Shown here piece after piece: positions 1-10,809 of a stretch of DNA of 64,000 nt; positions within the stretch are counted from its first letter, which is position 1, and every line of letters begins with the position of its first letter. The notes under the pieces are model-generated. The model was given only the letters and a program-made list of their open reading frames with translations, had not been told where the DNA came from and searched no databases. The position numbers and the translations under genes are program-made. Location of the stretch: contig NZ_AKJA01000047.1 of assembly GCF_000282575.1 (NCBI RefSeq), positions 1-64,000 of the forward strand, given 5' to 3'. This DNA is from Herbaspirillum sp. YR522. Lineage in GTDB: Bacteria > Pseudomonadota > Gammaproteobacteria > Burkholderiales > Burkholderiaceae_D.

Positions 1-1021
<1,021 letters not shown>

Positions 1022-1080
1022 GCTTGCCTCGGATGCCTGGGCGACGCTTCTGCGGCGTCGTCGTTGCTTGAATCGATGGT

Positions 1081-1422
1081 TCAGGGTTGCGCCGACAGGT
1101 CGAAGATCCTTGCCATCGCGGTCCACTTCTGCCCGTCGGGCGTCCATGGCGTGGGCGCCTGGAAGCGCCACATCAGTTGCTCCCATTCGCGCACCTTGGG
1201 ATCGTTCTCGGTGGCGGCGGCCATCGCCGCGGCGTCGTAGACGGCGTCGTCGGTGTCCATCACCATCACCATGCGCGAACCGAGGCGCCAGATCTCCATG
1301 CCGGTCACGCCATGACGGCGCAGGTGGCTGGCGATCTCGGGCCAGATGCGGCGGTGCTGCCGTTCATACTCGGCGATCGATGCGGCATCGTCCTTGAGGT
1401 CCAGTGCGAGCAGGTGGCGCAT
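1081..1422 (-). CDS. L-rhamnose/L-fucose mutarotase family protein (RhaM-like)
   Basis: A 113-residue protein of the L-rhamnose mutarotase (RhaM, DUF718) family. Enzymes of this family interconvert the alpha and beta anomers of a 6-deoxyhexose so that the dehydrogenase receives the right form. Family signs are the N-terminal block with [10 protein letters not shown], then [16 protein letters not shown], and the C-terminal WTPDGQKW block; length is normal. The ATG at 1422 was chosen over the GTG three bases earlier because GAGGAG lies seven bases before it. It sits 9 bp after the SDR stop and before the ABC ATPase, so it belongs to the fucose-type operon. L-fucose or L-rhamnose as substrate cannot be decided from sequence. 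Confidence 0.88.
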   Translation of the reverse strand: MRHLLALDLKDDAASIAEYERQHRRIWPEIASHLRRHGVTGMEIWRLGSRMVMVMDTDDAVYDAAAMAAATENDPKVREWEQLMWRFQAPTPWTPDGQKWTAMARIFDLSAQP

Positions 1423-1431
1423 CACGGCTCC

Positions 1432-2223
<792 letters not shown>

Positions 2224-2250
2224 TCATTGGTCGTCGATGGCGCGCCCGGC

Positions 2251-3528
2251 TTATCCCCGGAAGCGGTACTGCTCGAGCGACTCCGGCTTCATCTCGATGG
2301 AAAATCCCGGCAAGGTGGGCGGCATGTAGGCCGCATTGCGCACCACGCAGGGGTCGACGAAATGCTCGTGCAGGTGGTCGACGTATTCGGTGACACGGCC
2401 TTGCTTGCTGCCCGAGATGCAGACGTAGTCGATCATCGACAGGTGCTGCACGTATTCGCACAGGCCCACGCCACCGGCATGCGGGCACACCACCAGTTGG
2501 TGCTTGGCCGCCATCAGCATGACCGCCAGGATCTCGTTGACGCCGCCCAGCCGGCACGCGTCGATCTGCACTACGTCGATGGCGCCGCGCATGATGAATT
2601 GCTTGAACAGCACCCGGTTCTGGCACATCTCGCCGGTAGCCACCTTGACCTCGCCGATGGCTTGGCGAATCTTGCGATGGCCTTCGACATCGTCCGGGCT
2701 GGTCGGCTCCTCGATGAACCAGGGCTTGGCGAAGGCCAGCTCGTTGACCCAGGCGATGGCCTGGTCGACTTCCCACACCTGGTTGGCATCGATCATCAGC
2801 TTGCGCTCGGGCCCCAGCACCTCGCGCGCGATCGAGACCCGGCGCTTGTCGTCGTCCAGGTCGCGCCCGACCTTGAGCTTGACGTGCTCGAAGCCGGCGT
2901 CGATGGCCTCCTGCACCAGTCGGCGCAGCTTGGCATCGTCATAGCCCAGCCAGCCGGCCGAGGTGGTGTAGCAGGGATAACCTTCCTGTTTCAGGATGCG
3001 GATGCGCTCGGCCTTGCCCGACTCCTTCTCGCGCAGCAGCGCCAGCGCCTCGTCGGGGGTGATGCAATCGGTGATGTAGCGGAAGTCGATGCTGCGCACC
3101 AATTGCTCCGGCGACATGTCGGCCACCAGTTGCCACAGCGGCTTGCCCTCGAGCTTGGCCCACAGGTCCCATACGGCGTTGACCACCGCGCCGGTGGCCA
3201 GGTGGATGGCGCCCTTGTCCGGGCCGATCCAGCGCAACTGGCTGTCGGAGGTGACGTGGCGCCAGAAGCGACCCATGTCGGCCGTGATCCAGTCCAGCTC
3301 CAGCCCCACCACCAGGTGTTGCATGGCAGCGATGGCGGCACAGCAGATCTCGTTGCCGCGACCGATGGTGAAGGTCAGGCCGTGGCCCTTGTGCCGTGGA
3401 TGGTCGGTGTCGAGGATGACATAGGCGGCCGAATAGTCGGGGTCCGGGTTCATCGCATCGGAGCCGTCCAGCGATTGCGAGGTGGGAAAGCGCACGTCAA
3501 GCACGCGCAAGGCTGTGATCTTGGTCAT
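2251..3528 (-). CDS. fucD: L-fuconate dehydratase
   Basis: A 425-residue enolase-superfamily enzyme that removes water from L-fuconate to give 2-keto-3-deoxy-L-fuconate. The catalytic pattern is complete: KxK at Lys217/Lys219, metal ligands Asp247, Glu273 or 274 and Glu300 (in LMIDANQ, FIEEP and ATGE), and the Asp323/His350 pair (QIDACR, CPHAGG). From memory these positions are one off those of the characterised Xanthomonas enzyme. It is the first gene of the leftward operon, 42 bp before the SDR, and is divergent from an IclR regulator. The start ATG has only a weak ribosome-binding site. Confidence 0.92.
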   Translation of the reverse strand: MTKITALRVLDVRFPTSQSLDGSDAMNPDPDYSAAYVILDTDHPRHKGHGLTFTIGRGNEICCAAIAAMQHLVVGLELDWITADMGRFWRHVTSDSQLRWIGPDKGAIHLATGAVVNAVWDLWAKLEGKPLWQLVADMSPEQLVRSIDFRYITDCITPDEALALLREKESGKAERIRILKQEGYPCYTTSAGWLGYDDAKLRRLVQEAIDAGFEHVKLKVGRDLDDDKRRVSIAREVLGPERKLMIDANQVWEVDQAIAWVNELAFAKPWFIEEPTSPDDVEGHRKIRQAIGEVKVATGEMCQNRVLFKQFIMRGAIDVVQIDACRLGGVNEILAVMLMAAKHQLVVCPHAGGVGLCEYVQHLSMIDYVCISGSKQGRVTEYVDHLHEHFVDPCVVRNAAYMPPTLPGFSIEMKPESLEQYRFRG

Positions 3529-3617
3529 TCGGTCGAATTGTCGTCGGGTTGCTGGCGTCGGCTTTGGCGGCGGGTAACCCCGCCAGGGAAATCGTCTCGT
3601 CTAATTTTTATTCACAA

Positions 3618-3634
3618 ATGAAATAACTTTTCAT
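3618..3634. promoter_or_regulatory. Candidate operator: ATGAAA-N5-TTTCAT inverted repeat between fucD and the IclR gene
   Basis: The 274-bp divergent region (3529-3802) is AT-rich between about 3600 and 3780, unlike the flanking genes. It holds this perfect 6-bp inverted repeat about 90 bp before fucD. IclR proteins usually bind short palindromes in such regions, so this is a reasonable site for repression by the neighbouring regulator. No -10/-35 pair was clear enough to mark. Inference only. Confidence 0.35.
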
Positions 3635-3802
3635 CTGTAAGATCATCAGCATACCCGCTATCGCTTTGCGTCTGAGTCGATGAAGTGATGATGTTTATGT
3701 CATCACCGATACCGAAACTAATATCTCTATCTGTAAAAAATAGTTTTACAAATAAAATTGGTTGTCTTATACAATTTCGTCACCTTTTCTCTCCAGTCAT
3801 CC

Positions 3803-4660
3803 ATGCCGCGCACCAGAACCCTTTCGCCCGCCGAACCGGATGCCGTTGTCGATGCGGTCCACGCTGCCGCCAACGGCGACAGCGACAGCGCCCGCACGCG
3901 CTATGCTGCACCGGCGCTCGACAAGGGACTCGACATCCTGGAGCTGCTGAGCCGCTGCGAGCAGATGCTGACGCTGAACCAGATCTCGCGCCAACTGGGC
4001 CGCAGCGTCAACGAGATCTTCCGCATGGTGGTGACCCTGGAGCAGCGCGGCTACCTGATCGCCGACAACGATCAATACCGCCTGTCATTGAAGCTGTTCG
4101 AGCTGGCGCACCATCACCAGCCGATTCGTTCGCTGGTCGGTACCGCCCTGCCGCATATGCGCGAGCTGGCCACGCGGGCGGTGCAATCGAGTCACCTGAC
4201 GGTCTACGAGGCCGGCCGCGTGATCGTGGTGGCCCAGGTCGACAGCCCCGAACGCTGGGCCTTCGGACTCAAGGTGGGGGCGCTGGTGAGCCTGACCGAC
4301 ACAGCCTCGGGCCATGTACTGCTGGCGTTCCGGGACGATACCGAACGGGCCCGCATGCTGGCCGAGCATGTGCGGCTGGATGGCGAGCAGGAAGTCGACC
4401 GCGCCGAACTGCAGCGCCAGGTCGAGGACACCCGCCGCCGCGGCCATTCGCGTACCGACAGCCGCCAGATCCGTGGCGTGGTCAACCTGTCCTACCCGGT
4501 GATGGGCGCCAACAACCGCATGCTGGCCGCGCTCAACGTGCCCTACATCGAACGTATCGACAAGAAGGTCAATCCCAGCCTGGACGAGGTGCAAGGCATC
4601 GTCCAGGAAATCTCGGCCCGGCTGTCGCGGTTGATGGGCGACTCGAGCTTCGGCGCCTGA
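3803..4660 (+). CDS. IclR-family transcriptional regulator
   Basis: A 285-residue protein. After a low-complexity N-terminal ~35 residues it has a winged helix-turn-helix (LDKGLDILELL ... LTLNQISRQLGRSVNEIFRMVVTLEQRGYL), then the IclR ligand-binding domain (from about residue 100, including SGHVLLAF and the C-terminal RGVVNLSYPV). The ATG at 3803 precedes MPRTRTLSP; upstream non-ATG starts would add 15 residues without a ribosome-binding site. It is divergent from fucD, so it probably controls the fucose-type operon and perhaps the lactonase gene that converges on it 33 bp downstream. Confidence 0.9.
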   Translation: MPRTRTLSPAEPDAVVDAVHAAANGDSDSARTRYAAPALDKGLDILELLSRCEQMLTLNQISRQLGRSVNEIFRMVVTLEQRGYLIADNDQYRLSLKLFELAHHHQPIRSLVGTALPHMRELATRAVQSSHLTVYEAGRVIVVAQVDSPERWAFGLKVGALVSLTDTASGHVLLAFRDDTERARMLAEHVRLDGEQEVDRAELQRQVEDTRRRGHSRTDSRQIRGVVNLSYPVMGANNRMLAALNVPYIERIDKKVNPSLDEVQGIVQEISARLSRLMGDSSFGA

Positions 4661-4693
4661 GTTCGCCACTGACGCGGTACCCCGGCCACGGCA

Positions 4694-5572
4694 CTAGGCG
4701 CCGAACCTGACCTCGGGCAAACCGCGCACGCCATCGAGTGGCAACGAAAAAATACCGCCGGCCCATTCATCCGCGGCGCGCTGCGCGGCATCCATGCCTT
4801 CATGCGCGGTCGTGATGTAGAGCGTCGCCAGGTCGGGACCGCCGAAGGCGACACAGCTGACCTGCGTGGCTGGCACCTCGACCGTGCGCTCGACGCTGCC
4901 ATCGGCGCCCAGGCGTACCACGCGCGAGCCGCCCCAGCGGGCATTCCAGACCAGGCCCTCGGCGTCCACGCAAGACCCATCCGGCCCGCCTGCGCCGGCG
5001 ATGTCGGCAAAAACACGCGGATTGGCCACACTGCAGCCGGCCACATCGTAGTCGCAGCACATGATCTTGCCCTGCATGCTGTCGCAGTAATACATGACAT
5101 CGCCCGCGGGGCTGAAGCAGATGCTGTTGGAGATCGCCACCCCGGGCAGCGGCAGGCGCTCCAGCGAGAGATCGGTATCGAGCCGGTAGAAGCTACCGAT
5201 CGGTGCGCGCCCCGGGTCTTCGTTGAGGGTGCCGAATACGAAGCGGCCCTGGCGATCACAACGGCCATCGTTCAAGCGTGTGGTCGGCAGGTCCGGCTCG
5301 ACCTCGCAGATGGGCGTGAGCAGGCCCGAGTCCAAGGCCAGGAACGCCAGGCGCGAAGCCAGTCCCACCAGCAAGCGGTTGGCGTCTGCGGTAAAGGCGA
5401 AACAGCAGAGCCGCTCGGGCAGCTCCCAGCTACGGGTGACGCCCCCTTGCGGATCATGGTTCCACAGGCGGGAGGCATGGATATCGGTCCAGAACAGCGA
5501 CTGCGACCGTTCGCACCACAGCACGCCTTCACCCAGTTCGTGTCGTCCATCGACCAGCAATTGCGCTTTCAT
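4694..5572 (-). CDS. SMP-30/gluconolactonase-family sugar lactonase
   Basis: A 292-residue six-bladed beta-propeller lactonase that would hydrolyse a sugar-acid lactone to the free acid. The divalent-metal ligands of the family are all present: Glu15 (ELGEG), Asn101 (NDGR), Asn149 (ISNSI) and catalytic Asp198 (GGPDGSC). Proteins of this type include L-arabinono-, D-xylono- and D-galactonolactonases. It lies between the fucose-type genes and the porin and is single-gene in layout, with a promoter region shared with the porin terminator. Several sugar dehydrogenases in this window make lactones, so it may serve more than one pathway; exact substrate unknown. Confidence 0.85.
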   Translation of the reverse strand: MKAQLLVDGRHELGEGVLWCERSQSLFWTDIHASRLWNHDPQGGVTRSWELPERLCCFAFTADANRLLVGLASRLAFLALDSGLLTPICEVEPDLPTTRLNDGRCDRQGRFVFGTLNEDPGRAPIGSFYRLDTDLSLERLPLPGVAISNSICFSPAGDVMYYCDSMQGKIMCCDYDVAGCSVANPRVFADIAGAGGPDGSCVDAEGLVWNARWGGSRVVRLGADGSVERTVEVPATQVSCVAFGGPDLATLYITTAHEGMDAAQRAADEWAGGIFSLPLDGVRGLPEVRFGA

Positions 5573-5613
5573 ACTTTTTATCCAGTCAAACTGTTACTTG
5601 ATTATCAATAACG

Positions 5614-5640
5614 CAAAAAAGGGCAGGCTTGCGCCTGCCC
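5614..5640 (-). terminator. Rho-independent terminator of the porin gene
   Basis: On the minus strand an 8-bp stem GGGCAGGC/GCCTGCCC with a four-base loop is followed by TTTTTT. It begins 47 bp after the porin stop codon and ends 42 bp before the lactonase start. Confidence 0.9.
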
Positions 5641-5686
5641 TGAATTACATCAAGACCACCTCAGGAAGGATTACTGCCTTACAACA

Positions 5687-6787
5687 TCAGAACGAATGGG
5701 CCACGCCGACATAGCCGCCATTTTGCCCCTTACCAGCACCAGGACCGGTGGAATCGCCTGCCTCGAGCGCGAAGTTGGCATTGCCCTTGTTGCGCACCGA
5801 ACCGGCGCCCACGTACAGCAGTGTACGCTTGGACAGGTAGTAGTTGGCGCCCAGCATGTACAGGTTGGCATTGCCACCGCTGTTGTTGACGTTGACGCGG
5901 AACACCGAGCCGATCAGGGTCAATTGCGGGGTCAGGTCATAGTTGGCGCCGATCCAGTAGTGGTTGACCTTGCTTGGGAGGCCGGCGGCCACGTCAGGCG
6001 CGCGCAGGTTCTCGTAACCGACATACATCTTCAGCTTGTCGATCTTGTAGGTACCGCCCAGGATCAGTTCCTTGGAGTTGGTGAAGATGGTGTCGGCGGC
6101 GTTGGTGGTCGGCACCGTGCCGTAGCGGCCGTTGGCGTCACGCGTGACGTCGTAGATGGCGCGCAGTTCCAGGCCATTGTTGATGTAGGCCAGCGAGATA
6201 CCGTCCTTGCGGCCGTTCTTGATCGAACCGGCCTGCTCGCCCAGCGAGGTCTGCAGGGTGGCGGTGAAGCCGCCCAGGTCAGGCGTCTGGTACTCGATGA
6301 TGTTGGCCGCGCCTGGCCAGTTGCGGCCCTTGACCAGGCTGGCGGTACCGATCCATTGCTGGCCGGTCGGATCCAGGAACCACACGTCGTTGTTGATGAA
6401 CAGGTTGCGGCCGAACTTGACCGAACCGGCGCTGCCCTGCAGGCCCACATACGAACGGCGATTGAACAGCTCTGTGCCGTTGGTGGCGCCGGTGGTCGCG
6501 CCGAAGCCCGATTCCAGCAGGAAGAAGGCGTTGGTGCCGCCACCCAGGTCTTCGGTTCCCTTGAAACCGATCATGCTGGTACCCCACTGGTTGCTGGCAC
6601 CGCGCCAGCGGGTGCCGGTGGTGCCGTTGACGTTGGTGGCATTGCTGACGACGTCCACGCCAGCGACCACGCGACCGTAGATGGTCACGCTGCTGGTTTG
6701 TGCCTGGGCCTGGGCCGAAAATGCGCCCAGCAGCGCCAGCGCGCACAGGGTCTTCTTACCAGTAAAGGATGCCTTGACTTGCCTCAT
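5687..6787 (-). CDS. Outer-membrane porin, Gram-negative (Burkholderiales) type
   Basis: A 366-residue trimeric general porin of the betaproteobacterial Porin_4 type. A signal peptide occupies about residues 1-28 (cleavage near AQAQA). The mature part starts SSVTIYGRVVAGVDV, has the loop-3 type SYVGLQG / GRNLF segments, and ends in the assembly signal GVAHSF with terminal Phe. The ATG at 6787 is behind GGAGAC; an upstream in-frame start would spoil the signal peptide. It sits between the lactonase and the sugar-responsive LysR gene, so it may admit sugars for these pathways, but no selectivity can be read from sequence. Confidence 0.93.
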   Translation of the reverse strand: MRQVKASFTGKKTLCALALLGAFSAQAQAQTSSVTIYGRVVAGVDVVSNATNVNGTTGTRWRGASNQWGTSMIGFKGTEDLGGGTNAFFLLESGFGATTGATNGTELFNRRSYVGLQGSAGSVKFGRNLFINNDVWFLDPTGQQWIGTASLVKGRNWPGAANIIEYQTPDLGGFTATLQTSLGEQAGSIKNGRKDGISLAYINNGLELRAIYDVTRDANGRYGTVPTTNAADTIFTNSKELILGGTYKIDKLKMYVGYENLRAPDVAAGLPSKVNHYWIGANYDLTPQLTLIGSVFRVNVNNSGGNANLYMLGANYYLSKRTLLYVGAGSVRNKGNANFALEAGDSTGPGAGKGQNGGYVGVAHSF

Positions 6788-7021
6788 GAATAGTCTCCGT
6801 GATATTGCAGTTAGAATTTTCGTCGGTCGGTTCGGCCATGCAGACTGCAAATCCGATCATCGAAGACCTGACATGCTGCTGACAACTTTCCGCTTGTTCT
6901 TTGTTGTACTACCCGAACTTTTTCATTCCGATCAACGCTGTTGTAAATCATGCGAGTGCGGAACGTGGGTGAATACTAAGTATTCGGTTCATGTCTTTCC
7001 AATGAATTCTTTCGCAAATGC

Positions 7022-7039
7022 GATATGCGATTTGATATC
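7022..7039. promoter_or_regulatory. Candidate LysR-type site: GATAT-N8-ATATC
   Basis: A perfect 5-bp inverted repeat with an 8-base spacer, 41 bp before the gbpR-like start, inside a 292-bp AT-richer region divergent from the porin gene. LysR regulators bind such imperfect dyads near their own promoters. Nothing else clear is in 6788-7079. Confidence 0.3.
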
Positions 7040-7079
7040 ATCGTCGCCAGCAAATTAAAACAAAGTTCAGCGGAGACTT

Positions 7080-8021
7080 ATGAAGAACAGTGATCCCAAA
7101 TGGTTTCTGCGAGCACGATTAAAGACACGCCAACTATTGCTGTTAATCGCTCTCGACGACACCCGCAACATCCACCGGGCCGCCAGCGAGCTCAACATGA
7201 CCCAGCCCGCCGCGTCCAAGCAGCTCAAGGACCTGGAAGACATGCTGGCTGTCTCGCTGTTCGAGCGCCTGCCGCGCGGCATGCGTCCCACCATTTATGG
7301 CGAAGCCATGATCCGCCATGCGCGCATGGCGCTGACCAGCCTGTCCAAGGCGCATGAGGATATCGTGGCGTTGAAGTCGGGCCTGTCGGGCCAGGTCGAT
7401 GTGGGCGTGATCCTCTCGCCCGGCATGGCGCTGCTGCCGCCGGCCATCGCCCGCGTCAAGGAGCAGGCGCCGATGCTGCGCATTGGCGTCGAGGTCGAGA
7501 GCAGCAATATCCTGCTGTCGCGGTTGATGCACGGCGAACTCGATTTCGTGATCGGCCGCATCCTCGACGAACAGAACCGCAACGAGCTGCAATATGTCGA
7601 GCTGGCCGACGAGCCGGTATGTGCGGTGGCGCGCGTAGGGCATCCCTTGCATGGGCGCGATGACTTGAAACTGTCGGATCTGGCCAACGAAGCGTGGATC
7701 CTGGCGCCCAAGGGCAGCATCTTGCGCGCGCGTTGCGACCAGATGTTCCGCGAGCAGGGGTTGACGCCGCCGTCCAATGTGGTCGACACCACGGCGATCC
7801 TGTTCATCACCAGCTTGCTGCAGCAGACCGACTTCCTGTATGCGATGCCTACCGAGGTGGCGCGCTACTACACCCAGGCGCGGCTGATGGATATCCTGCC
7901 GATCGAGCTGCCCTGCCGCATGGACGGCTTCGGCATCATCACGCGCCGCGACGCCCTGCTGTCGCCGGGCGCGTCACTGTTGCTGGATGCGATCAGGGAA
8001 GTGGCGAAGATGATCTACTGA
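7080..8021 (+). CDS. gbpR: LysR-family regulator, GbpR-like
   Basis: A 313-residue LysR protein: N-terminal winged helix (TRQLLLLIALDDTRNIHRAASELNMTQPAASKQLKDLE, residues about 17-50), then the periplasmic-binding-like effector domain. The RLKTRQ start and the RLPRGMRPTIYG linker are typical of the GbpR group, known to control chvE-type sugar-binding-protein operons in Agrobacterium and Azospirillum. It points away from the chvE-gguAB-dehydratase-dehydrogenase operon but is adjacent to that operon's 3' end, and it is divergent from the porin. Activation by galactose, arabinose or fucose is known for relatives and inferred here. Confidence 0.85.
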   Translation: MKNSDPKWFLRARLKTRQLLLLIALDDTRNIHRAASELNMTQPAASKQLKDLEDMLAVSLFERLPRGMRPTIYGEAMIRHARMALTSLSKAHEDIVALKSGLSGQVDVGVILSPGMALLPPAIARVKEQAPMLRIGVEVESSNILLSRLMHGELDFVIGRILDEQNRNELQYVELADEPVCAVARVGHPLHGRDDLKLSDLANEAWILAPKGSILRARCDQMFREQGLTPPSNVVDTTAILFITSLLQQTDFLYAMPTEVARYYTQARLMDILPIELPCRMDGFGIITRRDALLSPGASLLLDAIREVAKMIY

Positions 8022-8087
8022 CGCCCGCCGATATTGCGCGCATCCCGGTCCGCTCGACCGGCCGCCACCAGCGCCAGGCCGGAATGG

Positions 8088-8116
8088 AAAAAGGGGCCTG
8101 GCGCAAGCCAGGCCCC
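8088..8116 (-). terminator. Terminator of the chvE-gguAB-dehydratase-SDR operon
   Basis: A 10-bp perfect stem GGGGCCTGGC/GCCAGGCCCC with a four-base loop, followed on the minus strand by TTTTT. It starts 26 bp after the SDR stop. Confidence 0.9.
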
Positions 8117-8141
8117 GTGCCCTGCCCGTTATCCCAATCCG

Positions 8142-8918
8142 TCACACCCAACCTGCATCGACGATGAATTCCTGCGCGGTACACATTGCGCTATCGTCGG
8201 CCGCCAGGAACAGCACCATGCGCGCCAGGTGCCACGGCAGCAGCTCGCCCTGCAGGCACTGGTTGCGCGCAATCGCCTGCTTGCCTTCGTCATCCAGCCA
8301 CAGCTTGATCTGGCGCTCGGTCATCACCCAGCCGGGGGTGACGGTATTGACGCGGATCTTGTGCGGACCGAGGTCGCGGGCCAGGCCGCGTGTCAGGCCC
8401 AGGGTCGAGGCCTTGGCCGTGGTGTAGACCGGAAAGCCGCCGCCCGACTGGTGCCAGCTGATCGAACTGAAATTGATGATCGAGCCGCCGCCGCGTCGCT
8501 GCATACCCGGCACCACCGACTGCACCGCGAAGAACGACGGCCGCTGGTTGATGGCGATGCGATCGTTCCAGTAATCCAGGGTGACTTCCTCGAGCTTGTG
8601 ACGCTCGTCATTGGCGGCATTGTTGACCAGCACGTCGAAGTCGCCCAGTTCGCCCTGCAGCTCGGCAATGGTGGCCTGGAAGGCGGCGATATCGCGCAGG
8701 TCGCAATGACGAAACAACGGCTTGACCCAGCCTGCCTCGCCCAGCTCGCGGCACAGTGCCTCGCTGGGCTCGCGGGCGATATCGACAAAGGCCACGTGCG
8801 CGCCCTGCTCGGCGAAGGCCGACACGATGGCCGCGCCGATACCGGTGCCGCCGCCGGTGATGAAGACACGTTTTCCCTTGAGGCTGGGGAAACTGGCCAG
8901 TTGTGGATTGCTGCTCAT
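8142..8918 (-). CDS. SDR sugar 1-dehydrogenase (XylB-like)
   Basis: A 258-residue classical SDR that would oxidise an aldose to its lactone with NAD(P). TGGGTGIG is at residues 21-28, an acidic residue at the end of beta2 (VDI, Asp46) favours NAD, NNAA is at 99-102, and Ser151/152, Tyr165 and Lys169 form the active site. The NDERHKLEEVT block and the C-terminal CTAQEFIVDAGW match the Caulobacter D-xylose dehydrogenase XylB as I remember it. It is the last gene of the five-gene operon, 55 bp after the sugar-acid dehydratase, with an AAGGAGA ribosome-binding site. Substrates could be L-arabinose, D-xylose or D-galactose. Confidence 0.82.
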   Translation of the reverse strand: MSSNPQLASFPSLKGKRVFITGGGTGIGAAIVSAFAEQGAHVAFVDIAREPSEALCRELGEAGWVKPLFRHCDLRDIAAFQATIAELQGELGDFDVLVNNAANDERHKLEEVTLDYWNDRIAINQRPSFFAVQSVVPGMQRRGGGSIINFSSISWHQSGGGFPVYTTAKASTLGLTRGLARDLGPHKIRVNTVTPGWVMTERQIKLWLDDEGKQAIARNQCLQGELLPWHLARMVLFLAADDSAMCTAQEFIVDAGWV

Positions 8919-8973
8919 CTGTTCTCCTTGGCGACGCCGGCATCGTGGACCGGCGTCATATCGTTAGTCCGTG

Positions 8974-10734
8974 TCAGTGCGAATGCTTGGGGACGGCCGC
9001 GCCGCGGCAACCCACCAGGAAGTCGAAGTCGCACCCCTGGTCGGCCTGCAGCACGCGGTCGACGTAGAGCGCCTGGTAGCCCCCCGCCATCTCCGGCTTC
9101 TGCCCGGCCAGCGTCGCCGCGCGTTCTGCCTGGCGGCGCACCATTTCATCGTCGCTGATGTCGAGCTGCAATTTGCCCGCATAGGCGTCGAGCTCAATGA
9201 AGTCGCCGTCCTGCACGATGCCCAGCGGTCCGCCGGCGGCTGCCTCCGGCGCCACATGCAGGATCACGGTACCGTAGGCGGTGCCGCTCATGCGGGCATC
9301 GGAGATACGCACCATGTCCTTGACGCCAGTGGCCAGCACCTTGGGTGGCAAGCCCATGTTGCCGACCTCGGCCATGCCGGGGTAGCCCTTGGGGCCGCAG
9401 TTCTTCATCACCAGCACGCAGCTGGCGTCGACATCCAGGTCGGGATCGTTGATGCGTTCCTTGTAGTGCGCGAAGTCCTCGAACACCACCGCCCGGCCGC
9501 GATGCTTCATCAGTTCCGGCGATGCCGCCGACGGCTTGAGCACGGCGCCGCGCGGCGCCAGGTTGCCGCGCAGGATGCACATGCCGCCGTCTTCGATCAA
9601 TGGCTTGGCCAGCGGGCGCACCACCTCGTCGTCATAGATCGGCGCATCCTTGACGTTGTCCCACATGGTCTGGCCGTTGGCCGTGAGCGCATCCGGATGC
9701 GGCAGCAGATTGGCTTCGCCCAGGCGGCGCAAGACCGCCGGCAGCCCGCCGGCATAATAGAACTCTTCCATCAGGAACCGGCCCGACGGCTGCAGGTCGA
9801 CGATGGTCGGCGTGCCGCGCCCGATGTGGGTCCAGTCTTCCAGTTCGAGGTCGACACCGATGCGACCGGCGATCGCCTTGAGGTGGATCACGGCATTGGT
9901 CGAGCCGCCAATGGCGGCGTTGGTGCGAATGGCGTTCTCGAAGGCCTTGCGGGTCAGGATCTTGGACAGGCGCAGGTCTTCCCACACCATGTCGACGATG
10001 CGCATGCCCGACAGGTGCGCCAGCACATAGCGGCGCGCGTCGACGGCGGGAATGGCCGCGTTGTGCGGCAGCGACACCCCCAGCGACTCGGCCATGCAGG
10101 CCATGGTCGAGGCCGTGCCCATGGTGTTGCAGGTACCGGCCGAACGCGACATGCCGGCCTCGGCCGCCATGAAGTCGTGGATGCTGATCTCGCCCGCCTT
10201 GACCTGCTCCGAGAGCTTCCACACCACCGTACCGGAACCGATATCCTTGCCATGGTGCTTGCCGTTGAGCATCGGGCCGCCGGTGACGACGATGGCCGGG
10301 ATGTCGCAACTGGCCGCGCCCATCAGCAGCGCCGGCGTGGTCTTGTCGCAACCGGTCAGCAGCACCACGCCATCGATGGGATTGCCGCGGATCGATTCTT
10401 CCACATCCATGCTGGCCAGGTTGCGGGTCAGCATGGCGGTCGGGCGCAGGTTGGATTCGCCGTTGGAAAACACCGGGAACTCGACCGGGAAGCCGCCGGC
10501 CTCGATGATGCCGCGTCGCACATGCTCGGCGATCTTGCGGAAGTGCGCGTTGCAGGGTGTCAGCTCGGACCATGTGTTGCAGATGCCGATGACCGGCTTG
10601 CCCTGGAACTCATGGTCGGGGATGCCCTGGTTCTTCATCCAGCTGCGGTACATGAAACCGTTCTTGTCGGCGGTGCCGAACCAGCTGGCCGAGCGCAACT
10701 TGCGGCTCTTGTCTTTCTTGTCGTCACTGCTCAT
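8974..10734 (-). CDS. IlvD/Edd-family sugar-acid dehydratase, probable L-arabinonate (or D-xylonate/D-galactonate) dehydratase
   Basis: A 586-residue iron-sulfur dehydratase that converts a sugar acid to its 2-keto-3-deoxy derivative. Three cysteine motifs of the family are present: ICNTWSELTPCN, LTGCDKT and AGTCNTMGTAST, which hold the cluster. The length, the WFGTADKNGFMYRSWMKNQG start and the HHGKDIGSG segment are typical of the pentonate branch (for example Rhizobium L-arabinonate dehydratase), not of branched-chain amino acid IlvD. It lies between a sugar permease gene and a sugar dehydrogenase gene, so the substrate is the product of that dehydrogenase. Exact stereochemistry is not settled. 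Confidence 0.85.
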   Translation of the reverse strand: MSSDDKKDKSRKLRSASWFGTADKNGFMYRSWMKNQGIPDHEFQGKPVIGICNTWSELTPCNAHFRKIAEHVRRGIIEAGGFPVEFPVFSNGESNLRPTAMLTRNLASMDVEESIRGNPIDGVVLLTGCDKTTPALLMGAASCDIPAIVVTGGPMLNGKHHGKDIGSGTVVWKLSEQVKAGEISIHDFMAAEAGMSRSAGTCNTMGTASTMACMAESLGVSLPHNAAIPAVDARRYVLAHLSGMRIVDMVWEDLRLSKILTRKAFENAIRTNAAIGGSTNAVIHLKAIAGRIGVDLELEDWTHIGRGTPTIVDLQPSGRFLMEEFYYAGGLPAVLRRLGEANLLPHPDALTANGQTMWDNVKDAPIYDDEVVRPLAKPLIEDGGMCILRGNLAPRGAVLKPSAASPELMKHRGRAVVFEDFAHYKERINDPDLDVDASCVLVMKNCGPKGYPGMAEVGNMGLPPKVLATGVKDMVRISDARMSGTAYGTVILHVAPEAAAGGPLGIVQDGDFIELDAYAGKLQLDISDDEMVRRQAERAATLAGQKPEMAGGYQALYVDRVLQADQGCDFDFLVGCRGAAVPKHSH

Positions 10735-10809
10735 CTTGTGTTTTCCTGGAGTTTGGTCTGGATGCGGGCGGGGGGCGCAACGACCGCCAGCCCCGCGCTT
10801 ACCCGATGG